This document shows positions 19,300 to 30,115 of a stretch of DNA of 64,000 nt, in pieces. Below the pieces are notes generated by a model, which worked only from the letters and a program-made list of their open reading frames with translations, ran no database searches and was not told the DNA's origin. The stretch comes from Prostheceraeus crozeri. Taxonomy: Eukaryota; Platyhelminthes; Polycladida; Euryleptidae. The position numbers and the translations under genes were made by a program. The stretch is taken from NCBI GenBank assembly GCA_907163375.1, contig CAJQUW010012947.1, positions 1 to 64,000 of the forward strand. The letters run 5' to 3'. Numbering within the stretch: position 1 is the first letter of the stretch; each line of letters begins with the position of its first letter.

Positions 19300-20120
19300 A
19301 TATCATCCACATCCAATAACAGATGCAGTGAAAGTAACAATGACATATTTCAAATCCGGATTATCTTTGACAATTTACGAGTATTAATGATTAACTGTGC
19401 ACGAATCGGTCGTCAAAGGGTAAAGGCTCTATCGGGGTCTTCCACTTTAATGTATTTCAGTCAGCGGTGATATTGGTTGCTGATGGGCCTATTCACCCCT
19501 AGCATAAGGTGATCAGATTTTCTTATAACGCCTTACTAGGCTCTTCAGCGAGCAACAGCCGTAACTTCAGAAATTGTCAGAGGAATTTGGATAGTATTTC
19601 TCTCGCATAGAAGAAATCCGCTACTCGTAAAAACTTGTCTGCTGAAATTGTTATGTATGCACATTACTTTCTTTCTCGAAACATGCCCTAACACGAGAAA
19701 GGACTCGATCACTTTCCATAACTTCTTTTTGACGATTGATGAAACTACCGGTTCATCACATAGCACTCATAGCAGTCGTATGAAGGTTATAGATAATTCA
19801 CTCTCATTAGGAAGATCACGAATGACGTCATCAGGAACTTCTGTATCGCTTTTTCGCTCTGACGATGCGGTTTGGGAATCTTTGTTGAGTGGCCTGATTC
19901 AAGTAGTTAGAGTCGACCTTCGATTGTATGCAATAAAATGGAAACCGAAAAACCTCCAGAGTACACCTTTACTACGGTCTCTCAAGCTAAATTAAAGTGA
20001 TAGGATATTTCAGTTGCTTTCTACATGGCTGCACATCAGTGCAGAACTACAGAAAGTGCAGAATTCGACTCTATCCACCTAAAGATGTACTTTTGATAGT
20101 TGACTATTCTAAAATGTGAC
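19300..20120. other. No gene recognised
   Basis: Open frames on both strands (19545-19766 minus; 19648-19995 plus) overlap each other and show no motif. The stretch may include lost 5' sequence of the PLE. Confidence 0.3.
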
Positions 20121-20126
20121 TCCATG

Positions 20127-20286
20127 TGTTAGCAGTCCTTTGTTATTGTTAACGCTCTATTGTTATTGCTAGAGACGTTGCATAGCTGTTGTGCTGTGTC
20201 CATGATTATTAATCAGTATTCATGTACCACTTGCAATGCACTCAATCGTTTGATTCCAATACAGCTGGTTGTTTTCTGTTGTAACA
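20127..20286 (+). repeat. 5' LTR of the copia-like element
   Basis: 160-bp LTR that starts TGTTAGCAG and ends TTGTAACA. The 5-bp duplication CCATG precedes it (20122-20126) and recurs after the 3' LTR (24553-24557). Versus the 3' LTR there are about eight to nine substitutions and a 4-nt length difference, which suggests a fairly old insertion. Confidence 0.95.
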
Positions 20287-20287
20287 A

Positions 20288-20300
20288 AGGATGGGCCCAG
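20288..20300 (+). other. Primer-binding site, initiator tRNA-Met type
   Basis: ATGGGCCCAG, 4-5 nt after the 5' LTR, is complementary to CTGGGCCCAT in the anticodon stem-loop of metazoan initiator tRNA-Met. Drosophila copia uses a half-molecule of this tRNA as primer, so the same mechanism is inferred. Confidence 0.7.
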
Positions 20301-20360
20301 GACGAAGGTAATACGTATTGAAGTTTGGAAATTGCATTGGTTTATAGTTGCGGAATTATT

Positions 20361-21017
20361 ATGGATGATCGTCTGCCTTCTATAGAAAAGTTAGACGAGA
20401 CAAATTGGTCTATATGGAAGCTTCAGATGAAAGCTTATTTTGAGGCACGTGACTTGTGGAATATTTGTCTTGGAAATGAAATGGAGCCGCCTCCTCCACA
20501 TGACAAAAGTGATGCTGCTTTGGTTGCTGATCATGCAGATAAACTATCAAAGTTTCATCTAAAAATGGCTAGAGTTAAATCAATATTTTTTCAAATGATA
20601 TCAACAAGACAGTTACATTTGATTCCGCAACATCATTTGATTACTCCGAAAGATATGTGGAATGAACTGGTTGGGACATTTGAAAGACCATCATTATCTA
20701 ACAAATTACAATTGATGACCCGTTTGCTAGAAATTAAAATGGGAAATGGTCATTCTGTTGATGATTACTTCAAGGAATTACAAGAAATCACAGAGTTGCT
20801 GGCTGCCCTTGGTTCGCCCGTTGATCCGGACTTCCAAGTGGTATTGATGCTACGTGGATTATCTCCTGATTATGATACTCTTCGCTTGGCGTTTGTGACT
20901 AAAGGTACTGTTGCTTTGTCAGAATTGCGAGAGGCTTTGCGTACAGAAGAAAAACGAAAGAAATCTGACCAGTGTGTGCCTTCGCAAAATGTTATCTTAA
21001 GTGGAGTTTCAAATTAG
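20361..21017 (+). CDS. gag: Copia-like gag (218 aa, C-terminus broken)
   Basis: Starts MDDRLPSIEKLDETNWSIWK; the NW..W motif is typical of copia-type gag (UBN2-like). Then come MWNELVGTFE, a helical core, and LRGLSPDYDTLR. The first upstream ATG (20325) is less likely because the conserved part begins at 20361. The frame stops at 21015-21017, before the zinc knuckle. The knuckle follows in another frame (about 21053-21095: RCGKFRHLHRNC with one Cys misaligned), so a stop and a 1-nt shift separate them. Confidence 0.85.
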   Translation: MDDRLPSIEKLDETNWSIWKLQMKAYFEARDLWNICLGNEMEPPPPHDKSDAALVADHADKLSKFHLKMARVKSIFFQMISTRQLHLIPQHHLITPKDMWNELVGTFERPSLSNKLQLMTRLLEIKMGNGHSVDDYFKELQEITELLAALGSPVDPDFQVVLMLRGLSPDYDTLRLAFVTKGTVALSELREALRTEEKRKKSDQCVPSQNVILSGVSN

Positions 21018-21030
21018 AAGAAAAACAAGG

Positions 21031-21508
21031 GTGAATCTCAGGTTGGTCCTTGTTATGCGTTGTGGTAAATTTCGTCATCTCCATAGAAACTGTCCGCAAA
21101 ATCCTTACAAATCAAGAAATGACAAAACCAAAAGATTTAATCCCAGAAAACGTCACAATGTCAATCAAATACATTATCGTGATATAGATACTTATGATGA
21201 CATAGAAAAGAACAGTAATTCTGATAATGATGCCATGTTTGCATTAATGTGTAATACTTCCTTATCTGAACATGCCATGGATAATTGACTCAGGCGCAAC
21301 GAGACACTTGTCACCGAATCGTAATTTATTTTTTGATTACATACCTTTACAAGTAAAAGAATCAGTTACTCTTGGGAATGGAGGTGTTGTAATGCCATTG
21401 GAGTTGGTCGAATCAAAATTGAAGTTACTCAAAACAGTTTGCGCCAGAACTGTATTTTGCGAGATGTCTTATATGTTCCACAACTTGCTAATAATTTTTT
21501 CTCTGTAA
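21031..21508 (+). pseudogene. Copia zinc knuckle and aspartic protease fragment
   Basis: First the CCHC knuckle remnant (CGKFRHLHRNC), then in another frame WIIDSGATRHLSP, the active-site DSG of the retroviral-type aspartic protease, and VTLGNGG further on. At least two frame changes occur here. The downstream frame starting about 21439 takes over with LRDVLYVPQLANNF. Confidence 0.8.
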
Positions 21509-22376
21509 GAGCAGCAACGAAGAATGGATATGAATGTACGTTTACGCAGGATGACTGCGTTATTACAAAAAGTGGTAAAGTCATAATTAGTGGTAAATGC
21601 ATTAATGAAATCTATTACCTAAAGTGTATATCCATTACAAGCAATTCCTGTTCATCAATCAGTGCGTCGACTTCAAATGACAAACTAAAATTATGGCATG
21701 AGCGTCTCGGTCATGTTAGCCAAGATAGATTGAAGATGGCAGTACGAGATAATTTGATCAATGGTATTCAAAGTTGTAATGGTGATTTATCATTTTGTGA
21801 AGCTTATTTGTGTTCATGGAAAACAAACGCAAATCTTTCAAAGGTCTGTCTAAAATACAAAAAAAGATGAATTTAGAAATCATTCATAGTGATGTTTGCG
21901 CACCAATGTCAATTCCTTCACTTGGTGGATCTCTGTATTTTATAACGTTTATTGATGATTTTTCTCGATATGCTTACATCTATTTCATGAAAAGAAAGTC
22001 AGAAGCTTTTGAAAAGTTCAAAGAATTTGAATTGGAGATCACCAATGTGACTGGTAGTAATATCAAGGTACTGAGGACGGATAACGGTGGAGAATACACA
22101 TCGACTATTTTCAAAGATTATCTGAAAGGCCGCGGTATCAGACAGCAACTGACTGTTCCATACTCACCGCAGCAAAATGGTGTTGCTGAACGTCTAAATA
22201 GGACACTACAAGAGATGGCTCTCTGCATGATATCTCACTCAGGATTGCCGACACATTTTTGGGCAGATGCTATCTCAACAGCCTGCTATATTCGCAATCG
22301 CCTTCGGTTTTTACCTTTGAACATCTCTCCACATCAAAAGTTGTTTGACAAAGTACCTGATGTCATGCATTTATGA
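21439..22376 (+). pseudogene. Copia integrase
   Basis: The pre-integrase zinc region reads LWHERLGHVSQDRL in one frame (to 21870). The catalytic core continues in another from about 21810: IIHSDVCAP (first Asp), FIDDFSRYAYIYF, LRTDNGGEYTS (second Asp), and QQNGVAERLNRT (Glu). The shift lies where the Cys pair of the zinc finger is expected. A nonsense codon at 22374-22376 interrupts the otherwise continuous frame, which resumes with VFGCIAYA. Confidence 0.85.
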
Positions 22377-22922
22377 GTATTTGGATGTATTGCTTATGCA
22401 TTGATACCAAGCATTGAAAGAAAGAAAATGGATAGAAAGTCTGAGAGGTTGCGTTTCATCGGATACTCTACTGCTGATAAAGGCTATCGACTATATGATG
22501 AAGGGAGAAATCGTGTTGTGATTAGGAGAGATGTCATTTTTAAAGAGGATGACTTTGGAAAAACTGTCTCTTGCGACAGTGATTGTGTATCTCAAAAACC
22601 TGAATATTGTGACAGTAATTTAGCAGATGCAAAAATGCAAGCAGAAAATATTGAGAAAGTAGAGTCGGGAGTCTCTCCAAATGCAGGCTTCCCATGTCGC
22701 TCTCAACGTATATCCAAAAAAGTTGATCATTATGGTGATTGCCTTACTGGAAGCGAATATGAAACAGTCATGAATGGTATCGAGTCTGAAAATGCATTAC
22801 AAAATCTGTTCGTGAAATCAAGACATTATTTATATTACCATGACATTTCTGAGCCGAAATCTATTGAAGAAGCTTTACTTTCTGCTGAAAAAAATGAGTG
22901 AAAGCAAGCGGCCGATGAAGAA
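22377..22922 (+). pseudogene. Copia integrase C-terminus and linker
   Basis: Same frame as the integrase core. It reads VFGCIAYA and RLRFIGYS, then YRLYDEGRNRVVIRRDVIF, as in copia polyproteins, followed by the acidic linker and SEPKSIEEALLS. A stop at 22899-22901 precedes KQAADEEMLAL of the RT region. Confidence 0.85.
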
Positions 22923-24377
22923 ATGCTAGCTTTGGAGAATATGCAGACTTGGAAGTTGGTACCATTGCCAGATGATAGGAAGGCTATTGGTTGTAAATGG
23001 ATATTCAAAGTAAAGACCAAGGCTGATGGCCAGGTGGAAAGGTTTAAAGCAAGATTAGTAGCTAAGGGCTACTCACAGCAGCATGGAATAGATTTTGATG
23101 AAGTATTTTCTCCTGCTGTGCGTTTGAATTCTTTGCGGTTCCTATTGGCTTATGCTGTGCAAAAGGGTTTGATTGTTCATCAAATGGATGTACATGTAAT
23201 TACATCATTTTTGAATTCGAATTTGGAAGACGAAATCTACATAGAGCAACCTCCCGGGTATATTCGAAATGGTACAGAGAATCTTGTTTGTCGTTTACAG
23301 CGTTCAATATATGGTTTGAAGCAAGCATCGAGATGTTGGAATATAACTTTCTCCAATTATCTTTTTGTCCTTGGATTTACTCAATTTAAGACAGATTACT
23401 GTATTTTTATGAAAAACAATCCAATGATTCTGGTTGTTTTATACGTGGATGATTTGGTTATACTAACAAAGGATGAGGAACAAATGAAGTTAGTAAAGCG
23501 TGAATTCATGAACAAATTAAAGATGCGAGATATGGGTCCCTTGCATTTCATTTTGGGCATCTCTTGTATACAGGAAAACAATAGAATTGGATTATCTCAA
23601 GATATATATATATATATATCGAAAAGTTGCTCTCCAGATATGGACTTGTGGATTCAAACACAGTGTCAACTCCATCAGAAAAGCGATATTATTTCGAAAC
23701 CAGTTGATAAAAGTCTTTATCAATCTCTTGATGGTAGTTTACTTTATGCAGCTCAAGGAACAAGGCAAGATATACAATTCGCTACATCAATGCTATCAAG
23801 GTATTGTACGAATCCAAATGAATCTCATTGGACTGCTGGTAGAAGGATACTAAGATACCTTAAGGTAACAAAGAATCTGATTTTATGGTATGAGAGACAG
23901 GATATTGAAATCGTTGGATACTCTGATGCCGACTTTGCCAAATACATTGATGATAGACATTCTATATCTGGATTTGTATTTTTTATTGGAAAAGGAGCAG
24001 TGAGTTGGTATAGTGGAAAACAGAAGTCTGTTGCGACTTCAACAACTCAAGCTGAATACATTTCTTTGAGCGATGCCACTAAGGAGGCACTATATCTTCG
24101 ACGGATTCTAATGGAAATTGAGAAACATTGTCATCATGAATCGGTGACATTACACGATAACAATCAAGCTGCGATATCCATAGCAAAGAATTCAGTTTGT
24201 CATTCAAGAACAAAGCACATTGATGTTTCTCACCACTTTATTCGTGAAACAGTAGCAAAAAGTCATGTTGAACTGATTCATTGCAATACAAATGACATGG
24301 TAGCAGATATCATGACAAAACCACTTTCAAAATTACAATTTGAAAAATTTCGTGATTTATTGGGAATTCGAAAATAA
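22923..24377 (+). CDS. Copia reverse transcriptase and RNase H (484 codons open)
   Basis: RT: KWIFKVKTKADG, FKARLVAKGYSQ, a QMDV motif followed by a small insertion before SFLN, IYGLKQASR, and catalytic YVDDLVIL. The connection has an ATATATAT microsatellite (about 23604-23621) with a local out-of-frame stretch before YQSLDGSLLY. RNase H: YSDADFAK, SWYSGKQKSVATSTTQAEY (catalytic residues of the family), TKHIDVSHHFIRE, and MTKPLSKLQFEKF at the end. The stop abuts the polypurine tract. It is the best preserved part, but nonsense codons upstream prevent a full polyprotein. Confidence 0.9.
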   Translation: MLALENMQTWKLVPLPDDRKAIGCKWIFKVKTKADGQVERFKARLVAKGYSQQHGIDFDEVFSPAVRLNSLRFLLAYAVQKGLIVHQMDVHVITSFLNSNLEDEIYIEQPPGYIRNGTENLVCRLQRSIYGLKQASRCWNITFSNYLFVLGFTQFKTDYCIFMKNNPMILVVLYVDDLVILTKDEEQMKLVKREFMNKLKMRDMGPLHFILGISCIQENNRIGLSQDIYIYISKSCSPDMDLWIQTQCQLHQKSDIISKPVDKSLYQSLDGSLLYAAQGTRQDIQFATSMLSRYCTNPNESHWTAGRRILRYLKVTKNLILWYERQDIEIVGYSDADFAKYIDDRHSISGFVFFIGKGAVSWYSGKQKSVATSTTQAEYISLSDATKEALYLRRILMEIEKHCHHESVTLHDNNQAAISIAKNSVCHSRTKHIDVSHHFIRETVAKSHVELIHCNTNDMVADIMTKPLSKLQFEKFRDLLGIRK

Positions 24378-24396
24378 GGACTGGGGGGGGGAAATT

Positions 24397-24552
24397 TGCT
24401 AGCAGTCCTTTGTTATTGTTAGCGTTCTATTGTTATTGCTAGAGACGTTGCATAGATGTCGTGCTGTGTCCATGATTATTAATCAGTGTTCATGTACCAC
24501 TTGCAATACAATCGTTTGATTCCAATACAGCTTGCTGTTTTCTGTTGTAACA
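24397..24552 (+). repeat. 3' LTR of the copia-like element
   Basis: 156 bp, TGCTAGCAG to TTGTAACA, followed by the CCATG target duplication. Lacks 4 nt found in the 5' LTR. Confidence 0.95.
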
Positions 24553-24930
24553 CCATGTAGCCTTGACTTGTCACTTAAAGGCTTTCTATCTCAAAAGTGA
24601 ATAGGGTTTTCGGGGTTGGGATGAACGATGACAGTACCGAAACATCACACATAAGCAATCTGACAAAACTCAAGCCTTCTTAATATCAAAATATAAATGA
24701 AAGCTATTGCATATAAATCGTACTTCGCATTCGGGATTTTAAAAAATCATTCCGAAAAAAGGAAAGCTGATAAATCACGATCGATTTCAGTCTTTACTGT
24801 GCAGGCATATCGACTAACATAATAAAATGACTAAAACCAATGGTATACTAATCTGGGATAAAATGTGACCATTAGAGAAAGACCCGCAGCGTGTGTGAGG
24901 AATTCGCTGTTCGCACAACAAATTCTACTA

Positions 24931-25687
24931 CAGTAGAACCCACTTATAGCGTACTTCAAAGTACCTAAAAAATTGGTACGCTACATCCGAGGTATGTTGT
25001 ATCCGAGGTGTGCAAGAAAAAGCTGTATAAGAAGTATTGAAGCCTACTTCTGCACCAAATTATAGTTGTCAATTGCAATAATAAGGTCCTATCCATCATG
25101 ACCAGCTAATTCTCACTATGCATCACCATAAATACATGTACATGCCCTGGCCCTACATGTATGATCATGCCTACTCGAGAAAACAGTATAATGTCTTAAC
25201 AATTCTCTGTTGTGTAAGAAAAAATATGCAATATTCTGAACATGAATCTAAAAATCTGAATGACTAAAAAAACAATGTAAACAGCGCAGTGACGCGTTAA
25301 GAAGACACCATCACAGACAATATCTTAATTCCAGTTCACTTTTATCGATTGCTCATTGGACGGATTCGACACTCAAAAGTTGTCCTCCTCCGAGCCAATG
25401 ACAAGAGCTGTTGCTGCCATCATCAAACGCAGCAAGTTATTGTAGAATCGTGTCAGCTTCGTTTCGATGATTCAGAATACTTAAGTACTTTCATCCCTAA
25501 GTACGTTGTAAAAAATCAAAATTTGCTGTGGACCCTTGAAAAGAGTTCGCTATATCCAAGTACGTTATAACCGAGGCATTTTATATAGACATACCCCGTA
25601 ATAGGAATTTTTGTCCGTGCCTGCAAGAGGAGTACGTTATATCCGAGAGTTCGTTATAACCGAGTCCGTTATAAGTGGGTTCTACTG
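24931..25687. mobile_element. pogo/Tc1-like MITE, copy 1 (757 bp)
   Basis: The ends are perfect inverted repeats of CAGTAGAACCCACTTATA. TA target duplications lie at 24929-24930 and 25688-25689. Subterminal arrays of GTTATAAC/GTTATATCCGAG words occur at both sides, denser on the right. The CAGTAGAACC end and TA target fit pogo/Tigger-type DNA transposons. A short frame at 25349-25570 also exists in the second copy but has no transposase motif. Copy 2 is at 50399-51184 in reverse orientation. Confidence 0.85.
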
Positions 25688-25689
25688 TA

Positions 25690-27750
25690 CAAGTGTGAAA
25701 GCAAATATCGATGCTTCCAACTATTTTCATTGACTTTTTGCAGATATCGGAGAAATCGTGAAGGTCTGCAGGGTGCAAATATATGGATCCTTCACTTTCA
25801 TTTATGATGGCGCGAATATTTTTTTATTAGTTTTTTATATTTTTCATTCTATTTTTAGTGTAAAGATGACGTTTATCCTCACCAATATAAATACCTTAGC
25901 ACAGTCTACATGTGAGGTAAACTAATATACGACATCCTAGAAGAAACGAAACTTCAACTTGTCCTTGTCCCATGCATGAGATTTTAGCGACACGCCATTT
26001 CACGGAAATTCCAGATGACTCCTTTTTCAAACTACTTACTGTAAGCCCGATACGAACTCCTACCAATCTAATTAACAATCTTGATAACCATGATCCATGC
26101 TGAGCAGATTTTTCGAAGCGATTATTTTATGGAAACTATTGATCTTTGATGTCATCCTTCAGTTCATAGGCGTAATGGATATCCAAAAATTGAAACGAAT
26201 ATCATAGAAAAATCATGTGCACATACACGTACAAATTCCTTTGATTGAGAAGTTGATTGTAAGAAGCTGAAAGTCACTGACCTAAACTGGCGTTTTTCTA
26301 TTTCTCTTTTGTCTAATACACCAATGGTGCTCCGGCTAAATGGCAAGAAAAAGGCCCAATGGACACTAAAGTGAATGTGGTATCACGAAATCCTTAACAG
26401 CAAGTAGGCATATTAGAAGCATGGTTAGCAGCAAGTGTGAAAATTATCCTATCTCAACAGGAAGTGAGGAAAAGATAATAATTTTCCGCAATTGTTATGA
26501 GTGACAAACACAATGACATATAACATTGATAAAGACATGTTATTATGACTATTTATTACTGTGACTTTTTATAGAAAAAAATCTTTCAACTTTTCATAAA
26601 TTGATTCATAAATCATGATTACTGTTGAACATGATTATGTGACCACCAACCCTTACAATTTATTATGCTTTTGGACGAATCTCGAGACCCAATGAGATCT
26701 ATCCCAAATTTCCGGAAGAATCCCATGGATGGAGCACTGGAAGGGTGGCCACTCGAAAAAGCGTAAGGGATGACCTTACTTCTTGCAATCTTCTTAGATC
26801 TTCTATTGATATTCACTAACAAAAACTTAATTGGGTAAACTGATCGCATCATTCTTTTCATTTCATCTTCGCCAAACAGCATATTGTTGGCAAGTATTTA
26901 TGAAGTGCAATAATTCGATAGAACTTTTCTGCTCATACATATTTTCAATTACCTTATTTACACAATATTTCGCAATTACACTAACATCATCTTTAAACGC
27001 TGCTTCATCATACCAGGTTTCAGCTAGCACATGAGAAAGTACATCTGAAAACGAAGAAAACTGATTGGTTGTTTTTTAAAATATGAAATACGTACGTATA
27101 TTTCCATAAATATAATTCACATTGCAAGTTACAGTCATTTACAATGTCATTGAGCGTGATACAACAAAATGATATAGATAAAAGAAGACACATCAGCAAG
27201 AACTACCTCAGAGGATTCAAATCGAGATTCATAGAAAGTATAGCATTCAACAACGCATTCTAATTTCTGCAACAGGGAAGTTGTAAGTAAAACCGATTCT
27301 ACTAATACCGGTCTGCAACTGATAACGCATTTTTGCAATCAACAAAAGGCTAGTTAGTTGGGCTTTTGCACAAACATATCTCCTTCACTGATGTATATTT
27401 CACAAGCATTCGCATTTTTCCTCACACTTCAAAATCAGCATTAAAGAGCAAAATATAATTTGAATTTAGCTTTAGCCATATAATTCATTTAGCTCAACAC
27501 GTTTATGCTAAGCGTTAAATATGATGCTATACTTCCTTCACTTTCCTAAACTATTCACTACTAAGAAATTGCCCACAATGCCTACAACATCAGAATTGTA
27601 CTGCAGCATCTGGACTTAGGTTTTGTTTCAATTAACATCATTTTTAGCACTAAAAACACTATAATGCAATAGGTGAAAAAGTCAAAATGGTCCGCATGAA
27701 TCTGAAAAATGAGAATCTTGAATAAACGACGTAGAGTAAACATACAAATA
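25690..27750. other. No gene recognised
   Basis: Intergenic sequence downstream of the ZNF-A stop codon. Only short unsupported frames are seen on either strand. Confidence 0.3.
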
Positions 27751-29105
27751 CTACACGTTCAGGTCACCAGAATGCTGCAGCATGTGAACTGCCAAGTGAG
27801 ATTTTTGGATATATGATTTGGAGCAAACACTACAAGAAAAAGGACGTTCACCAGTATGTGTTCGCATGTGCACTGACAAGGTGCAATTGTGTCGAAATGA
27901 TCTAGAGCAAATTTGGCAACTAAAAGGTCGATCATCAGAATGTATAAGCATGTGACGTGATAGGCGATGTTTCTGCACAAACGATTTAGAACAGATACTA
28001 CAAGAGAAAGTGCGATCAGCAGAATGCATTCGTACATGAATTGATAATCGACTTTTATCTTGAAATGATTTCGAGCAAATGCTGCAAGAAAATGGATGGT
28101 CACCAGAATGTACTCGCATGTGATGTAGCAGTTGGACTTTCTGCACAAATGATCTAGAACAAACACTACAAGAAAAGGAGCGATCACCAGAATGTGTTCG
28201 CATGTGAGAAGACAAATACCGTTTCTTTACAAATGATTTCGAGCAAAGACTGCAAGAAAACGGACGGTCACTAGAATGCATTCGCATGTGAGATGACAAA
28301 TAGCTTTTCTGTGCAAATGATCTCGAGCAAATGTTGCAAGAAAAAGGGCGGTCACCAGAGTGTATTAGAATGTGACATGACAAATGGATTTTCTGTGCAA
28401 ATGATCTCGAGCAAAGACTACAAGAAAAAGGGCGGTCACCTGAATGTACTGTAATGTGACGTGACAAATGGCTTTTCCGTGCAAATGATTTCGAGCAAAT
28501 ACTACAAGAAAAAGGGCGGTCGCCAGAATGTACTGAAATGTGACGCGAAAGCTGGCTTCTATATAGAAATGATCTCGAACAAAGACTGCAAGAAAACGGG
28601 CGGTCACCAGAATGTGTTTGCATGTGTGATGTCAAATAGCTTTTCCGTACAAATGATTTGGAGCAAACACTACAAGAAAACGGGCGATCACGATCACCTG
28701 CATGTATTTGCATGTGACTTGACAATTGATTTTTCTGTTTGAATGATTTGGAGCAAATACTGCAAGAAAAAGGGCGGTCATCCGAATGTATTGACATATG
28801 ACGTGAAAACTGGCTTCTATATTTAAATGATTTAGAGCAAATACTACAAGAAAACGGACGGTCACCAAGATGTGTTTGCATGTGTGACAACAATTTATTT
28901 TTTTGTCCAAACGATTTGTAGCAAACACTACAACGAACACACGAAGTTTGCACGCCAGCTTCATTGGCTAATGTCGGTCGATATTTGATGATTTCGCATT
29001 CCTCGCCACTCCTCATGTGAGCCAACATTTCGCATTTCATCAGTCTGTTATCACTAATTCTTGTCGATGCTAACTCTGGCAGTTCATGATGCAGCTCATT
29101 GTCAT
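27751..29105 (-). CDS. ZNF-A, terminal exon: 14-finger C2H2 protein
   Basis: Fourth and last coding exon of a spliced gene (full model 588 aa). It opens after TTTCCTTTCAG with a split Asp codon (phase 1) and reads DNELHHELPELASTRISDNR before the zinc-finger block. Fourteen fingers of the form CS(I/V/L)CSKSF...H...H follow; finger 1 starts CSVCYKSF. The inter-finger linker is mainly HSGDRPFSC instead of the usual TGEKPY. Finger 3 has a duplicated DR in its linker. The recognition positions vary between fingers, as in DNA-binding arrays. The protein is expected to be nuclear and to bind DNA; the target is unknown. The paralogue is ZNF-B. Confidence 0.9.
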
Positions 29106-29829
29106 CTGAAAGGAAAGGTACTTACATAGATATTAAGGCCGTCCTTGATAGATATTCATAATGCAATATACAAAAATTATATTCCACTACTATTAAAATG
29201 GTTCATTCGCTTGCATTACTCACACTGAAATTGTTCAAATCCGCGATAATTAGTAGTAATTATTTTCAGAAGACAATTTCATTAAGTCAATGATATTATT
29301 CGATGTACTCGTTAGTCTATTAAAACTATCACTGTATCAGCACTTCTGACTTTCTATCGCTAAGAATTCCCGAGTTGAAAAAATATTCTCGATTGTGCAT
29401 GTACTCCTCCTAATTTACGTGCGAATGAGTCATCAGAAATGTCTCACTTATTTTAGAAATCAAAAACACTGAGCTACTATTGTATCCTGATTCCAATTTC
29501 ATTGTCTGTGATGACCTTAATAATTTTGACAGTTCTAGTTGTGTCGAAAATGTGTCCTTGCATAATTGTGCAAGATCTCCTACCCAAAACAATTCGATTT
29601 GGATCAGATATGGGTTAATGTGAGCTTAACTGATTCCTACACTAAAGATGCTCTAGACCAATTTCTCCAACGTCGACGATCAGAGAATTTTTTGAATAAT
29701 TAATGTGAAATCTATGTATAATTCATTATTTCAACTTTACGATCCTTATCAATGTGACTTCAGAAAACATGTGTCGATAGAGTGCTCTAGTTCGAATGTA
29801 TGATGCAACAACAAGGTGCCTGGAAGTGG

Positions 29830-30115
29830 CTTGTGTTCGGATAATGGGGCTTGACTTAATGAAAGCTTTTGACAAGATTTGGCCACATGAGCTTTGTAGA
29901 CGTCTCAGTGATGCAGGTATCAACATCGGAATTATAGGATGGTCAAAGACTTATCTCTCTGTAAGAAGACAACTCTTGTGTGTGATAAAGTTTTTGGCAC
30001 GACAACTGCCGTAACATCAGGCATTCCTCAGCGCTCAGTGTTGGGGACAGCGCTTTTGGCGTCTTCCATGGAATCAGTACTTTCAAATGCAAATGCTGAT
30101 TATGTACATTCCGCT
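29830..30115 (+). pseudogene. LINE reverse-transcriptase fragment
   Basis: Two overlapping frames read LDLMKAFDKIW (motif A) and, after a frameshift near 30000, VTSGIPQRSVLG (motif B). Short, truncated at both ends, in the intron of ZNF-A and on the opposite strand. Confidence 0.7.

Larger units (their letters stand above)
20127..24552 (+). mobile_element. Ty1/copia-like LTR retrotransposon, full length, inactive
   Basis: LTR, primer site, gag, protease, integrase, RT, RNase H, polypurine tract and LTR are all in copia order (integrase before RT), inside CCATG target duplications. The polypurine tract is the G-run and GAAA just before the 3' LTR (about 24382-24394). Frameshifts in gag/protease and two nonsense codons in pol make it non-autonomous now. 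Confidence 0.95.

Noticed and set aside
28461..28742. Repetitive plus-strand frame and off-frame minus readings over the zinc-finger exon
   Set aside because: The finger period of 84 nt keeps other frames open and repetitive; C2H2 spacing exists only in the called frame.
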